DNA from: Pyrocephalus nanus
Taxonomy: Eukaryota; Chordata; Aves; Passeriformes; Tyrannidae
Direction: 5' to 3'
Length of the DNA stretch: 64,000 bases
Assembly: GCA_038380795.1 (NCBI GenBank)
Contig: CM076269.1
Coordinates: forward strand, 6,076,001 to 6,140,000
This document shows, in pieces, positions 10,768 through 21,565 of the stretch. A model generated the notes under the pieces. It did not search any database. It was given only the letters and a program-made list of their open reading frames with translations, and was not told the DNA's origin. Numbering within the stretch: the stretch's first letter is position 1; each line of letters begins with the position of its first letter. The translations under genes were made by a program, and so were the position numbers.

Positions 10768-13700
10768 AGACGTGAGGGACAATTTGCAAGCACGGGATGG
10801 AAGACTCTTCCCATCAGAAACCAACACGGTCCCATTGACCTTAATCATGTACGTCACGTCCCTTCAAGCACAGGGAAAATACAGTTGTAGTGGCCTGGGG
10901 ATCAGTGAGAGGAAGAGAAGGTTAACTGCACACAGAGTTAATTAGAAATGAAAATGTCTTCCTGCAAAATTTACAAGGAAAAATTAACAAAAAAAATAAA
11001 GTCAGTGCAGTGATTGCTTGGGTGTGTTCTGTTCCCTTTTCCTCCAGAGATTAAATTCCCTGCTTAAATCTTCCACAAAGCACCAGGGTGGTGGTTTTTT
11101 CATAAGGCTCTCTGGCCAGCGAGCCTGAGGAGAGGTTTCTGTAGCCGGGAGCCCGACCCACAGAGGTTAACCAAACTACAGCTCCAGAGGGGATATTATA
11201 TACATGTACCCAAATTGAAACATTACCTTTTTTCTTTTTTTTTTTTTCCTTTTTCCTGAAACATCTTCCTTTTCAGGATTTTGAAGACAAGAAAACTTCT
11301 TCCCCCACTTTCCAGGAGCAGACCCTTTCCCACAATGAAAAAAAAGCGGCCAAAAGCGTGTTTAGTTTTGCTATTTTTGAGGTCTGGCTCTGGCTCTGGG
11401 GAGAGAAGGCAGCCCCCTGGGCTGGGTCCTGGCTCTCCCACCACCAGAGCAGCAGTCACAGCTACGCTGGCCTGTGCCCAGGCTGGGGAAGCCAAAGCTG
11501 CTGTTCCTTTGAGCTTTCCTTCCCTTTCCTTCCCCTCCCTTCCCATCCAGTGCTGCCCACGGGCACAGTGAGGAATGCAGCAGCTCTGTGGATTCTTAGT
11601 ATGGGTTGCCCACACTAGTCTGGCACACTGGGCATCACACTTACACATGAATGCTTTTTTTTTTTAACCTTTTTTTTTTCATGGAAAAATCTAGAAAATT
11701 TTTATGTGACAGAGCAGCAAGGTTTTAACAATGTGGAGGTTTTATTTTTCTTACTCCCATAATTTTCTCCTGCTGTGGCAGTACATGGGGGTAAAGGAAG
11801 GAGAAAGTTACTTTTCAAGATTGCAGTGAGATCTTTCCAGATTCCATCACTCCATTTATTCCCTTGGCATCCTAAAAATAAGAGGGAGTGCAAAGGGTTT
11901 GCCTTTCAGGAAGGACTTCAATTGGATTTGCTAATGAAAGCCATGGAAGTTTCTGAGATGGGGAAAAAAAATGACTTTTCAACTGTCCTTGACTTTTTGT
12001 TTTTCTCTTTAGGCTGGAAAAGAAAAACTTACTCATTCTCAAGAAATTCACTGGAACTTTTTGAGGTATAAAAGACTGTATGACAAGCATTAAGCCTCTG
12101 TTCATAAAGCAGAAAAAGAAATTAATAAAAATCTGTTGGAAAAGTGCATTGGAATAATCTCATCCCAAAATCTTGGGGACTCTTTTCCCCAAGTGACAGC
12201 ACCTGTGGTTTTGTTTTCTGTTGGGAGAGCACCACGTCCAGGGATTTTCCAGATCCAGTTCCAGGGAAGCAGATTTTGTCAGGCAAATTTAGAAGTCAGT
12301 GGAATTTTAGGAGCTGCCAATATGTTTTTGCCAGAATCTTTTAAATTTTTTTGCCATTTTTTGCTTGCTTTTCTATGAGATGGAATTTCCTACTTTTTCC
12401 TCCCACTGTTTTTTCCTTGCCATTTAAAATGCAGATATATTTTTTTCACAAAATCTTATTCAAAATGCATTTCTCTCTCCCAAAGAAAGAATAACAGTCT
12501 GATTTTTTCTACCAGCTGTAATAAGGATAGACCACACCAAACTTTCAGAGTTCAAATATCAGCTGAAATTGTTGAAATCCAAAGCCATTTTTCAACAGGA
12601 TAAATCTTCACTGATTTTAGATAAAAAGCTGTATCAAGAAACTTGCTGTCTTTAAGGTCTTGTTGCTCAGAATAGTAGTTCTACATCACTAAAAACCAAA
12701 GGAGCTACTTTCTCTAGTGTTTGGGGGCTTTTTTTTAATTGTCAGCTCATAACACTGTATTACATAAACTCACTGTTCCCTTCACCTTGGATGACTTTGT
12801 GTTTTGGCTGAGGCTCATTCCAGGTAACTATTGCTGCTGAGTACTTAGGTATTAAATGTAAGGGGGACATCTGTGTTCTTCCCAGGTTCACTGGAGCAAG
12901 ACAGACCTTACCAGAAGGGATTCAGACCAAAGGTGGTCTCAGCCACTCATCTCTGGATGAAAGAAACTCCACCAGGAGTCATGTGTTTCTGTCCTTGATT
13001 AGAGGAGAAATTAAAAATCACTGTGACTAGAGAGACTCCACCTTTCTACAGCTCAAGAAAGATTCATCCAGATGTGTCACTCTCGCTGAAGTTGCTGGAA
13101 ATTCCCCATAGAGGAATGGACAGGGGAGCAGCAAAGCTTCTACCCCTGCAGATTTTCAGAGCTGAACTGGGCAAGTCCCTTGCACAACCTGACCGACTTT
13201 GAAGTCAGCCCTGCCCGGAGTGGGGTGTTGGACTGGTCTGCAGAGTGCCCTGCCAAGCTAAATCATTCCATGCACTTATGAAAGAAGCTTTACAGGAGCT
13301 GGCATTACAGAGAGATGTGCACAAAGTGCCCCAGCAGAACATTTTCCAAGCCACATAAAACAGGTATCATTACAGAATTCGCAGAAGAGCGCACGAGTTC
13401 CCAGATCAGGCCCTTCCAGGTAGTCACTCAAATTCATCATCCTCTTCCTGCAGTGGCCAGTGGCAGAGGCTTCAGAGAGGAGTGTGTGGAGCCCACAACA
13501 AATGGCTTTAGAATAACACAACCAAAGGAAAAATTCCTCCCTAATCCCAGGCAGCCAGTAATGGGTTGGTGCCCCGGAGCATGTGGGTTATTATCCTCAT
13601 TAGATTTGCACCAATGCAGCGTCACTGGGGATGTTCCCATTGCTCATGCCAAGGACATGTTTTCTTGGCAGAGGTGATACAGAGCTTGCTCAGGCCTTTG

Positions 13701-14082
13701 CTACTCAAGCTAAGCTACTGCATGCCAATAAAATCTTTACACCACACCATCCTGAATTAGGCAATATATATTTGTACAGTCTGTGTGGTAACAGTAAGGG
13801 TTGTTGTTTTTTTTTAAAGGCAGAAGTATGTAATAAATGACATCCCTTCAAACACACACAGACTTTACATTTCAGCACCTTCTGCCTTGCAGTCCTCCTA
13901 CAACCTCAGCTCCTATATTTTGTTATGAAATTTATGGGTTTATGCATACCAAAATTGTGTGTGTGTGGACTGTTACCGCCAGGGTGGTCTCGGAGAAAAG
14001 AAGCAAATAAGATGCTCAAATTTGATTACAGGATATAATAAAAGTCAAGACTTCTTACAGCTCATTCTCATATAGTCCCTTG
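10768..14082. other. Gene-free stretch with pyrimidine tracts
   Basis: No gene is recognised. It contains a T/C tract at 11227-11256 (T13 at 11235-11247) and a C-run cluster at 11522-11544. From about 11640 to 12480 the sequence is notably T-rich and featureless. Open frames at 11223-11648 are fed by the pyrimidine-rich composition. Confidence 0.55.
11522..11544 (-). other. G-quadruplex-type motif on the minus strand
   Basis: Plus-strand C runs are CCC, CCCC, CCC and CCC, separated by 7, 1 and 2 bases. The minus strand therefore fits the G3+ N1-7 pattern four times. Only the sequence pattern is shown; folding is not. Confidence 0.5.
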
Positions 14083-14498
14083 GAAGAAGAAGAAGAAGAA
14101 AAAGAGTCTTTCTTTTTTTTTTCTTCCCCCCCCCCGCTTTTTCTATAAAGGAACTTCTTTCTCCCCACCCAACAGAGCTGGCAGTGATAGCCAATTTTCC
14201 TGTGTTTGAACCTTTGAGTATGCACTTCAGAACCTCACGTGGTGAAAACTAACCCCAGAATACCCAGGGGACAGCTGAAAAACCCATTTCAAGGGCAATG
14301 CTTTGATTTCTTCACATACACAAAATTGGACTTCTTTTTTTTTTCTCTTTTTTTTTTAGTCACAAAAAAATCTCCAGTCTCCGAGTGAAGGGAAAACTGC
14401 AGCGATTACTCCTGCCTTTAGATGGCTGGGTAAATATTTTCCCTATAAGACCGTATATTAAGGAATGAGGGGTTTTTTTTTCTTTTTTTTTCCTCCCC
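14083..14498. repeat. Cluster of simple repeats: GAA, C10 and T tracts
   Basis: (GAA)n lies at 14083-14102, a T-rich stretch at 14108-14122 runs into C10 at 14126-14135, a T/C tract lies at 14331-14358, and another at 14473-14498. Four low-complexity tracts within about 400 bp are unusual for this window. The DNA between them is unique. Confidence 0.8.
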
Positions 14499-15649
14499 AA
14501 AATACTGTTTCACTGTCTCAGCAGCTGTGAATGGTCCTGGTGTCTCTCCCAGTGTGGGAGGCCATTTTGCTGATGCATCATCTCGCCTTTGCTGGAAAAG
14601 GATTAGAGACCAACACCATTAACATCAGTGGCAACATTCCCAGGCGTTGCTTCACTGTGCCCTACATCTTGTGTCGTTGCTTATGTTGGAGCAAAATAAA
14701 CACAGAGTGGTCAAAATACACAACCAGCACAAAATCAGAACTTCCTGCAGCCACCTTGTTCTTACTTTTCACAGTTATAAGTGACTAACCAAGGGGCCAG
14801 GCTGTGATGGCTGAGACTTGACCAGTTTTGGTTGTGTAGGACCCAACCTGCCACTGAACCAGGCTCAGAATTAGTCCAGGAAACTCCACTCCCCATTCAA
14901 AACAACCACATGTAAATAGGAAAAAGCATTTCCAAGTTGTTATTTAGCAAATTCTCTAATTTTCCTCGTCCTGGGAGAAGTGGGCTTTGAATTTCTCTTG
15001 GCACAGGGAGAGCCAGATAGATTGTCATAACTCCACTAATGTTATATAGCATTTTACCCCACAAGAAGTCCCACTGGAAGCAGTGAGTAAGAAACCCATC
15101 TGGTTCAAGGAGGACGAATGCAAAAGGAATGGAGTTGCCAAATCACACTGGTTGGCTTCCCCCAAGATTTTTCCCAAACCCAAAAAAAGTCCTCCATCAC
15201 GACAAAACTCCTTTGCGATAGTATTGCCTGGCTGCCGCCGAAATAAATAATGCAAAAAACACATGCAACATCTATAAGAGAAACACAAAGCAGTGAATTA
15301 AACATTGTTTTCTTGGGGAAAAAAAAGGCCAAAATGCTTGGTGACAGCTTGAACTAATTTAGATAAAAATATGAACTTCTGAAAAGCAAAATCCAAACAG
15401 GAAATAAAAATGTGCAAGGAAAAAATATACAGTAGATGCTGCCATTTCTGCAAGCTTTTGAAAAAAGAAACTGAAGTTTAATTGAAATGCTGAAGCACTG
15501 TACAACTAATTTTGTGGTATTTACTTCTTCCATGAGAAATTCCCTTACACTAGTGGATCAACATCGTACAACAGTGTTCTGAGAGGTCATTTCCACAGCA
15601 ACTTTTACTGGTAAGAACTGTGGCTGGTGCATTATATATGATGAAACAT
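14499..15649. other. Gene-free stretch, nothing seen
   Basis: Unique sequence. Two overlapping minus-strand frames (15025-15288 and 15105-15332) encode cysteine-rich, hydrophobic peptides of no recognised family. Confidence 0.55.
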
Positions 15650-15663
15650 GGGGGGGGGGGGGG
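15650..15663. repeat. G14 homopolymer
   Basis: Fourteen uninterrupted G residues. Long G runs are rare compared with A/T runs, can form quadruplexes and are prone to length error in sequencing. Confidence 0.85.
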
Positions 15664-17519
15664 AACCCTGAAAAAAATAACAAATTGTTTCATCACAGAA
15701 CTGTCACTACAATGCTAAAGTAGTGCCAAAACCAACATGTACTGATTATGAAATTATTATTTCAATTACAAGAGAAGTTATACGTTGTACATGAAAAAGC
15801 AAATTCTTCCATTTCTGGGGGGTTTTATCCTGGGAATTAAATTATGTTTTCCTATACTATTAACCTTATTTAGAAAGCACTGTGGATTTCAGCACAACCT
15901 CTCCTTTTTGCATTCATCCAATCAGCAGTGATGCTGGGTGACAGAATGGCATTATATAGGTTACTGGAGTGACAGAGAGGGAATTGACCCAAGCTTTCTT
16001 TCAGTTTTCTTCTCTCCAATATACCCTGAAGAAAGGTTGTATGCACTGAGACAGACAGAACATTCTTCCTACTTTTGGCCAACAAAGTTCCTGCAATACG
16101 TGTTGTTCTCAGCTCAACATCTTTCACTCATTAAGGAAAACTGGGTTTTCTCAAGGTGAATTTTCCTTCTCTCCTTACTTCCACTCCCAATACCCCCTTC
16201 AACCCCGGCTTCATTCATCAAATGAGGGAAAAACGAAGCAACTTTGGTTCACCATTAAGTACCACGGGTCTCCAGTAAGAACATAGTATAGCTACTATGC
16301 TCAGCAAGAGGGAGTGAGAGAGAGAGAGACGACAGAGTCATCCAGTTCCTTCCAAGCACAACAAACATGACGTTGAGAAATGTGGTTGGAATAACTCTGG
16401 ATAAGCTTCACCTCAGCTTGGCAGCCAGCTCCCCATAATTTCTGGATAACAAATACAGCACTGGATTAATAGATAAGGCAGGAGGTTTCTCATCCCTTTC
16501 ATCTGAACTCTTCACTCCAGCTGCTAAGCCAGCGTTTCGGCCTCTAGACCTTGCGCCAGAAATAGTCGTCGATTAGCCCAGAGCACACACAACATCCAAA
16601 AGGAATTCAATCAAAGACACAGATTGTGCCCATCTTGAAAAGGGGCAGTCACCGACAACAGGGTGGGAACACAACATCTTCAACACGAGGGAATTTAAAA
16701 TATTAATTTTTTTTGGCAATCCACGGCCTCAGACTCCTACATGTTTGGGACAGATGGTGAGATGAATTGCTGAGTGAAACAAGGGTTGCAGAAGTCCATT
16801 AGCCTGCACTCTGTTATGCAAACAGAGATGCTATTCCCATAAACTGGCCATGTGTAGGCTGGTTTAGAACCACTCACACCTTTCCTGATGCCAGTTCCCA
16901 GCAAGTTCACTAAAACTGAACACAGAGGAGGTTGTGTACTTACCTGGGGACCCTTCTCCATTTGCTATCAGCACCCTTCCACATAATACCATGCTTCTCC
17001 CTGCATTCTATGGCATTCACGCATGGTGTTTAAAAGCAAAATAAAATTATTAGGTGGCTACAGTTATGCCACAGAATTGGTTTTCAGGGAAGACATCCAA
17101 CGCCCCGTGCACCATAATGCAGGAAACACAGAAAAGCTTTATAGGCCTTCCCCTGCCCTCACAGGAGCTGAGGATCTTGGAGCGTCCCTGCATCTGTCAA
17201 GTGTGATGTTTATTTCCTCCGTGGAACAAGCTATCTTTATGGAATGAAATGACTGCCCTTCATATATTAAAATAACACCTCCTCAGGAGAGGCTTCCATG
17301 GGCACTGGCTATAGCCCACTTCATAAAGGGAACATTTACACTGCAGAAAACTTAAAAGTCAGCTCAGAATTGGAGCAAGACCAATTGGGAAGAACTGGGA
17401 CCTGGATGTTTCGCCTTTGGTATGAAATTATAGACCAAGCAAAGGCCAAATTTTGGTTGTTTATTGTTGGGGATTTTTGAACTGATTCTTCCACGTTTCA
17501 AAGCCTCATTCCTAGAAAC
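15664..17519. other. Gene-free stretch, nothing firm
   Basis: No repeat element was recognised. There is a short (GA)n run at 16316-16329. A consensus splice donor exists on the minus strand at 16942-16943 (CCAG then GTAAGT), but no matching acceptor or protein family was found. Confidence 0.55.
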
Positions 17520-17930
17520 AAAGCAAGCTTAAATGTGGATTTTTAATAGTACTGTTAAATTTAATAGACATTTTGTGCAGCTTTGCGCTGAAATTGTTTA
17601 ATGGTTTATATACATGACTGGCTTCATACCCTGGTGCTTTTAGTTCATGCTAAACTATGTAAACCTTCTGCTGGAAACACAACTACTCCTGTATCCAGGA
17701 AGCGGGGCTTTGACGCATAATGTGTAAAAGTGAGTGGGATTTCAACACATGATACTTAAATGCCATTCTCCACCCCATATGGACAATGTATTTCTTGTCA
17801 GTTCAGCGGGGTTTTCAGAGAAAACAAGCAGAAAACGTCTTTAGATATTAGTCAGCTAGTAAAAGCCTGAACTTTGGAGCACTGCATTAGGTGATCAGCT
17901 GTATAAAGTGAAAGTGTTTGGGTGCCTTTC
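17520..17930. promoter_or_regulatory. Candidate enhancer-like element
   Basis: Repeat-free complex sequence with TTTAATAG, TTGTTTAATGG, GACGCATAATG, AGATATTAG and GGTGATCAGCTG motifs, and no long open frame. The texture resembles a conserved non-coding block. This is an inference from composition and motif density only. Confidence 0.27.
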
Positions 17931-18194
17931 TTAAACCTTCAGTGTGCATCATACTTTTTTTTCCTGGATGCATTCTGAGTGAAATGCCCATTTTTTCACA
18001 CATTCTTTCTACCACTTGCTCTTTTGACTTCGTGTCCTACTGTGTCCTAACATGTCCTACCCTTTGTCCATGTATGGATGATGTTACCAACTCATGAACT
18101 ACACTAGACTGGCCTGTTTTACAAACTCTTTTTTTTTTTAACACTTACAAAATATGGGTTAAAGGTGCAATTGAGAGGCTTCCCACCAGGACAC

Positions 18195-18460
18195 ACGAAA
18201 CTTTTTTAATTCTTGGTTTTGCCAAAATAAGTCCTTGGTAACCTGAACAACATTATCGTCAGCGTTGAACTTGACTTTGAAGCTGTCTGTCATCTGAGCG
18301 GTGAAATGGAGTAGCTGACCTCCATAGATGCCTCCAAACTAAATTATTCTAGCATTTTATTATTAGATGGTGCCTATTCGTATACAATGAGGATTACACT
18401 CCCCTACTGCCATGAATATTGCTGAGCAGAAATCATAAAATTACTGAGAAGAGGTTGTGC
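18195..18460. promoter_or_regulatory. Candidate enhancer-like element
   Basis: Complex AT-rich sequence with scattered CpGs retained (ATCGTCAGCG, GAGCGG, ATTCGTATAC) and AAATTATTCTAG and TTTTATTATTAG cores. Retained CpGs in otherwise CpG-depleted DNA can mark constraint. No cross-species test was possible. Confidence 0.27.
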
Positions 18461-20882
18461 TTCATGATGATGGAACCCCTACAGATAGATGTTCAAAGTC
18501 CTCACTCTTCCCTTCTTGATTTTCACTAGTCATTTAACTGAAGCTTCAAACAGCACACAGCTTTTGCTGAAGTCTTTCTGACCTCAATAAAGGAACAAAA
18601 CTTGAATATCTCATGAGCAATATCTACTGAAAGCAAGTAGCACTCTCTGAACATCTGGACTATTCAAGACAGTCTCAAAATATGACCTAAAAGCACTGCA
18701 CTCCTTGCAGACTCAAGGAGCTTTCATAGAGCAGGACAGAGTTCCTCTCTGTAGCTTGTAAGAATTGGTGAGCACATCAGGAATACAAAACCACAGGGGG
18801 GAATTTGAAACTTCTGTAGTGCAGTGTTAGTGATCAGTGCATCAGTAAAAGAGCATTTTCTCATGGTCATGACCCATTTGAGACCTACTACCCAATGCAC
18901 AGCCCATAATCTCTTCAAAAGACAACAGTCTCCATCCTCAGTGAAAAACTGGAGACTGGCAGATCCCTCTGCAGCTACCGAGTGTACAAATGTATAAAGC
19001 TGAGTTAAGAGTCAGTAGCCTGATTAATTGAAGTTGCTTACTCAAAGGTTATTTATACCTACAGACAGAGCTTTGTGCTCTACACACACTGCTGGGATTG
19101 CCCACACTATTTCTAAAATACCTGTTATTAATTTACTCTCAGTACTCTTAGTATCATGATATCATCTGAGAAATCTTCCTCCACTTCCTTCAAGTCACAA
19201 GACAAACACTTAGCCCTGCTAAGTCACTCTTTCTTTTCTTACTGAATGGGCCAGTCATTTTAGAATTTTATTTTCCCTTCTTACCCCTGAAGATGCTAAT
19301 ACACATTTATCAGGTGAATATACAATATACTCACTGTATAATTACTCACTCATAATTAAGTATACTTTGCTCCATCCAGACCAGGATCCATCAAAGGATT
19401 TACATCTTCAGCCTCCTTTCGGAAAAAAACCCCAACAAACAAACAGAAAACAAAAATCTTTCCTCAAAGCAATTCCTTAACTAATATTTTGAAATATAGA
19501 GAGATTAAAATCTTTCTGTGAGAGCTGTTACATTTGGGCTCCTCACATGAAAGGGAAACTCAGGCAAACAGTTCTTGTAGGTACAGTATCTCATCCAAGA
19601 GTCACGAATGCACAAGGAGAGCAGTAAGCACTTGCACTTGGGAGCATCCACCTCCTTTAGTGACAGAAGGACCACACTGACAGACCAGCAGACAAATGGA
19701 AGGGCAGGTGTCTGATTACCCAGACTTGCTTTAAGAGACACAGTGGACTGTTTCTGCACCATGAGCTCACAGGACCCCCAGCACTCACTTGCTTTCCATC
19801 TATTCAACTAAAATCACATAAATGTGCTGACCGACTTACCCACACTTCAATTTTTCCCTTATAACCATAGGATCATTTACACACTATCAATACAAGCACA
19901 GGGTAAGAACCTGTAAGATACTTCAGCATTTCCTGTACAAAACATGGGAAATATCAGCACTAAAATGTTGTAGGTTAGAGAGAACAATGTACATAAGAAG
20001 TTCAAAGAATATAAAACTTGCAGAGCCATAAATCAGCACTTTCTAGTTCATGAGTTCCCAGAAATTCCAAAAGCAAGTGTAGGATAAAAAAGTATATATT
20101 CAGGAAAATTCACTTTGTCAGAATGTAAACACCTGGCATTGGTTTTGACCAAGATGTTGCAGGATTCCTTCTTCTCAGCTCTCTCCACCACGATGTTCTC
20201 TCCCTATCCCACCTGGCCCATGGTGCCAGCATGCCCTCCCTACATATTTTTCTTGATGTGTAAATTTAAGCCTTTTCACTGAATACTGTAAACCTGTGTC
20301 TTGCCTAAAACTTGTGCATTCCCATCCCTAAAAGAATTCATCAATTCCCTTGTGATTCCTATCTTACATTCCTATCACACACCTAGATGTCTGCCTGCTT
20401 CCATCCATCACACAGAACACACCATTCTTCTTCTAAATCATTGCCGGAAATCTGATTTCTTTCCGAAATCCATTACAACCACTCTGGCGAGGAGAATTGA
20501 AGCTGGATTTCACAGGCTGACCATGTGCATTCAAGGGTTTCAAAGCTTCAGTTTCCTGCTCATAGAAGAAACATTTTCTTTTCAACTGACTCTCAAGAAT
20601 GCCAGAGAAAGCCAGGGGTATCTGACATATTTTGGCTTGTTGTAACTAATACTTCATGGTCTGATGATAAACATAATAGGCCATAAGCTGGGTATTGTGC
20701 TGAAATTGTGTGTAAGGCATTAATTGTCGGGAGCTGGAATCAAAATCAGATGGCCCACTTCAGACTGACACAACCCAACGGGTCGTTCTTCACACCTGAG
20801 TGGCAAATAAATCAGTGCTGACCTGAGAGCACGTGACATTTTGCTGCTTATCACAGCACTGGTGCAAAGGGGTTGGGAAAGA
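18461..20882. other. Gene-free stretch, nothing seen
   Basis: Unique AT-rich sequence without a recognised repeat, exon or RNA gene. Open frames at 19505-19807 on minus and 20301-20645 on plus are unassigned and probably random. Confidence 0.6.
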
Positions 20883-20912
20883 AACACACACACATGTGAG
20901 CACACACACACA
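20883..20912. repeat. Interrupted CA microsatellite
   Basis: Two short CA runs split by TGTGAG. It lies immediately upstream of the 39-bp tandem duplication. Confidence 0.8.
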
Positions 20913-20920
20913 TAAACACG

Positions 20921-20998
20921 TGGAAATTATTCCGGCTCCGCGTTGCCGCAGCAAATACATGGAAATTATTCAGGCTCTGCGTTGCTGCAGCTGCTGAG
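20921..20998. repeat. Two-copy 39-bp tandem duplication
   Basis: TGGAAATTATTC begins at 20921 and again at 20960, giving two 39-bp units. The first 30 or so bases align closely. Two of the differences in the shared part are C to T at CpG positions (CTCCG against CTCTG, GCCGCAG against GCTGCAG), and one is CCGG against CAGG. The last few bases of the units diverge. The first copy is thus the CpG-rich version. Confidence 0.85.
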
Positions 20999-21439
20999 CT
21001 TTTACGTTAGGGACTATTTTAAAGCTCTTTAAAAAGAAACATTTTTGTCTCAGCTTTAATGTGACTCTCCTCGCGTGCCAATTCATTCTCCCTTTCCCGG
21101 GACGTCTCCCTGAGTTAAGAGGAGCATGTCCAAACCCTGTTGTACAACTCAGAAGCTTTACTAACACAACCAGAACAACACCACCCTGTCAAACGCTGGA
21201 GCTTTATGCGAGTGCTTCACCAGGACAGCTGAGGAAATGAGTACTGGCTGGAGCCAACTGGTCTGTGCACAGCTTGGGAATTAAGGGAGCAAAAGTTACA
21301 GGACTGAAAGGGAGCAGGGAGAGAGAGAACTGTTGCTGAAAATTATTTTTGGTAGAAACAGCATTGCTACAACAGACTTTGAGTGTTAGAAAAGGAATCA
21401 TTAAGAAGAACATACCTTTGAAAGCAAAGAAACAGGCAA
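20999..21439. other. Gene-free stretch, nothing seen
   Basis: Unique sequence with no recognised element. Confidence 0.55.
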
Positions 21440-21565
21440 TTAGGATGGTTGTATTAGTTCAAATGTTGTGTGGGAGGAGGTATCATTTGATTGACATTAA
21501 TTGCCTCTATTAGGGCTGTGTGTACTATACTTCAGCCAGGCACCAACAGAGACATACAATCCACG
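21440..21565. promoter_or_regulatory. Candidate enhancer with a PBX/MEIS-type site
   Basis: TGATTGACAT at 21488-21497 differs by one base from the TGATTGACAG decamer bound by PBX with MEIS/PREP partners. It is followed at once by the homeodomain core TTAATTG. The flanks (GTTGTATTAGTTC, CTCTATTAGGGC) are complex and repeat-free. The composite of a PBX site and a homeodomain core is typical of HOX-cofactor enhancers. Function is inferred. Confidence 0.35.

Noticed and set aside
12916..12960. Possible antisense CR1 3' UTR (TTCAGACCAAAGGT)
   Set aside because: One word matches the CR1/L3 GTCAGACCAAAGGTCC block, but the following sequence diverges quickly; not enough to call.
16737..16961. Minus-strand exon suggested by a consensus donor at 16942
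   Set aside because: Only a donor is present; no convincing acceptor, partner exon or protein similarity.
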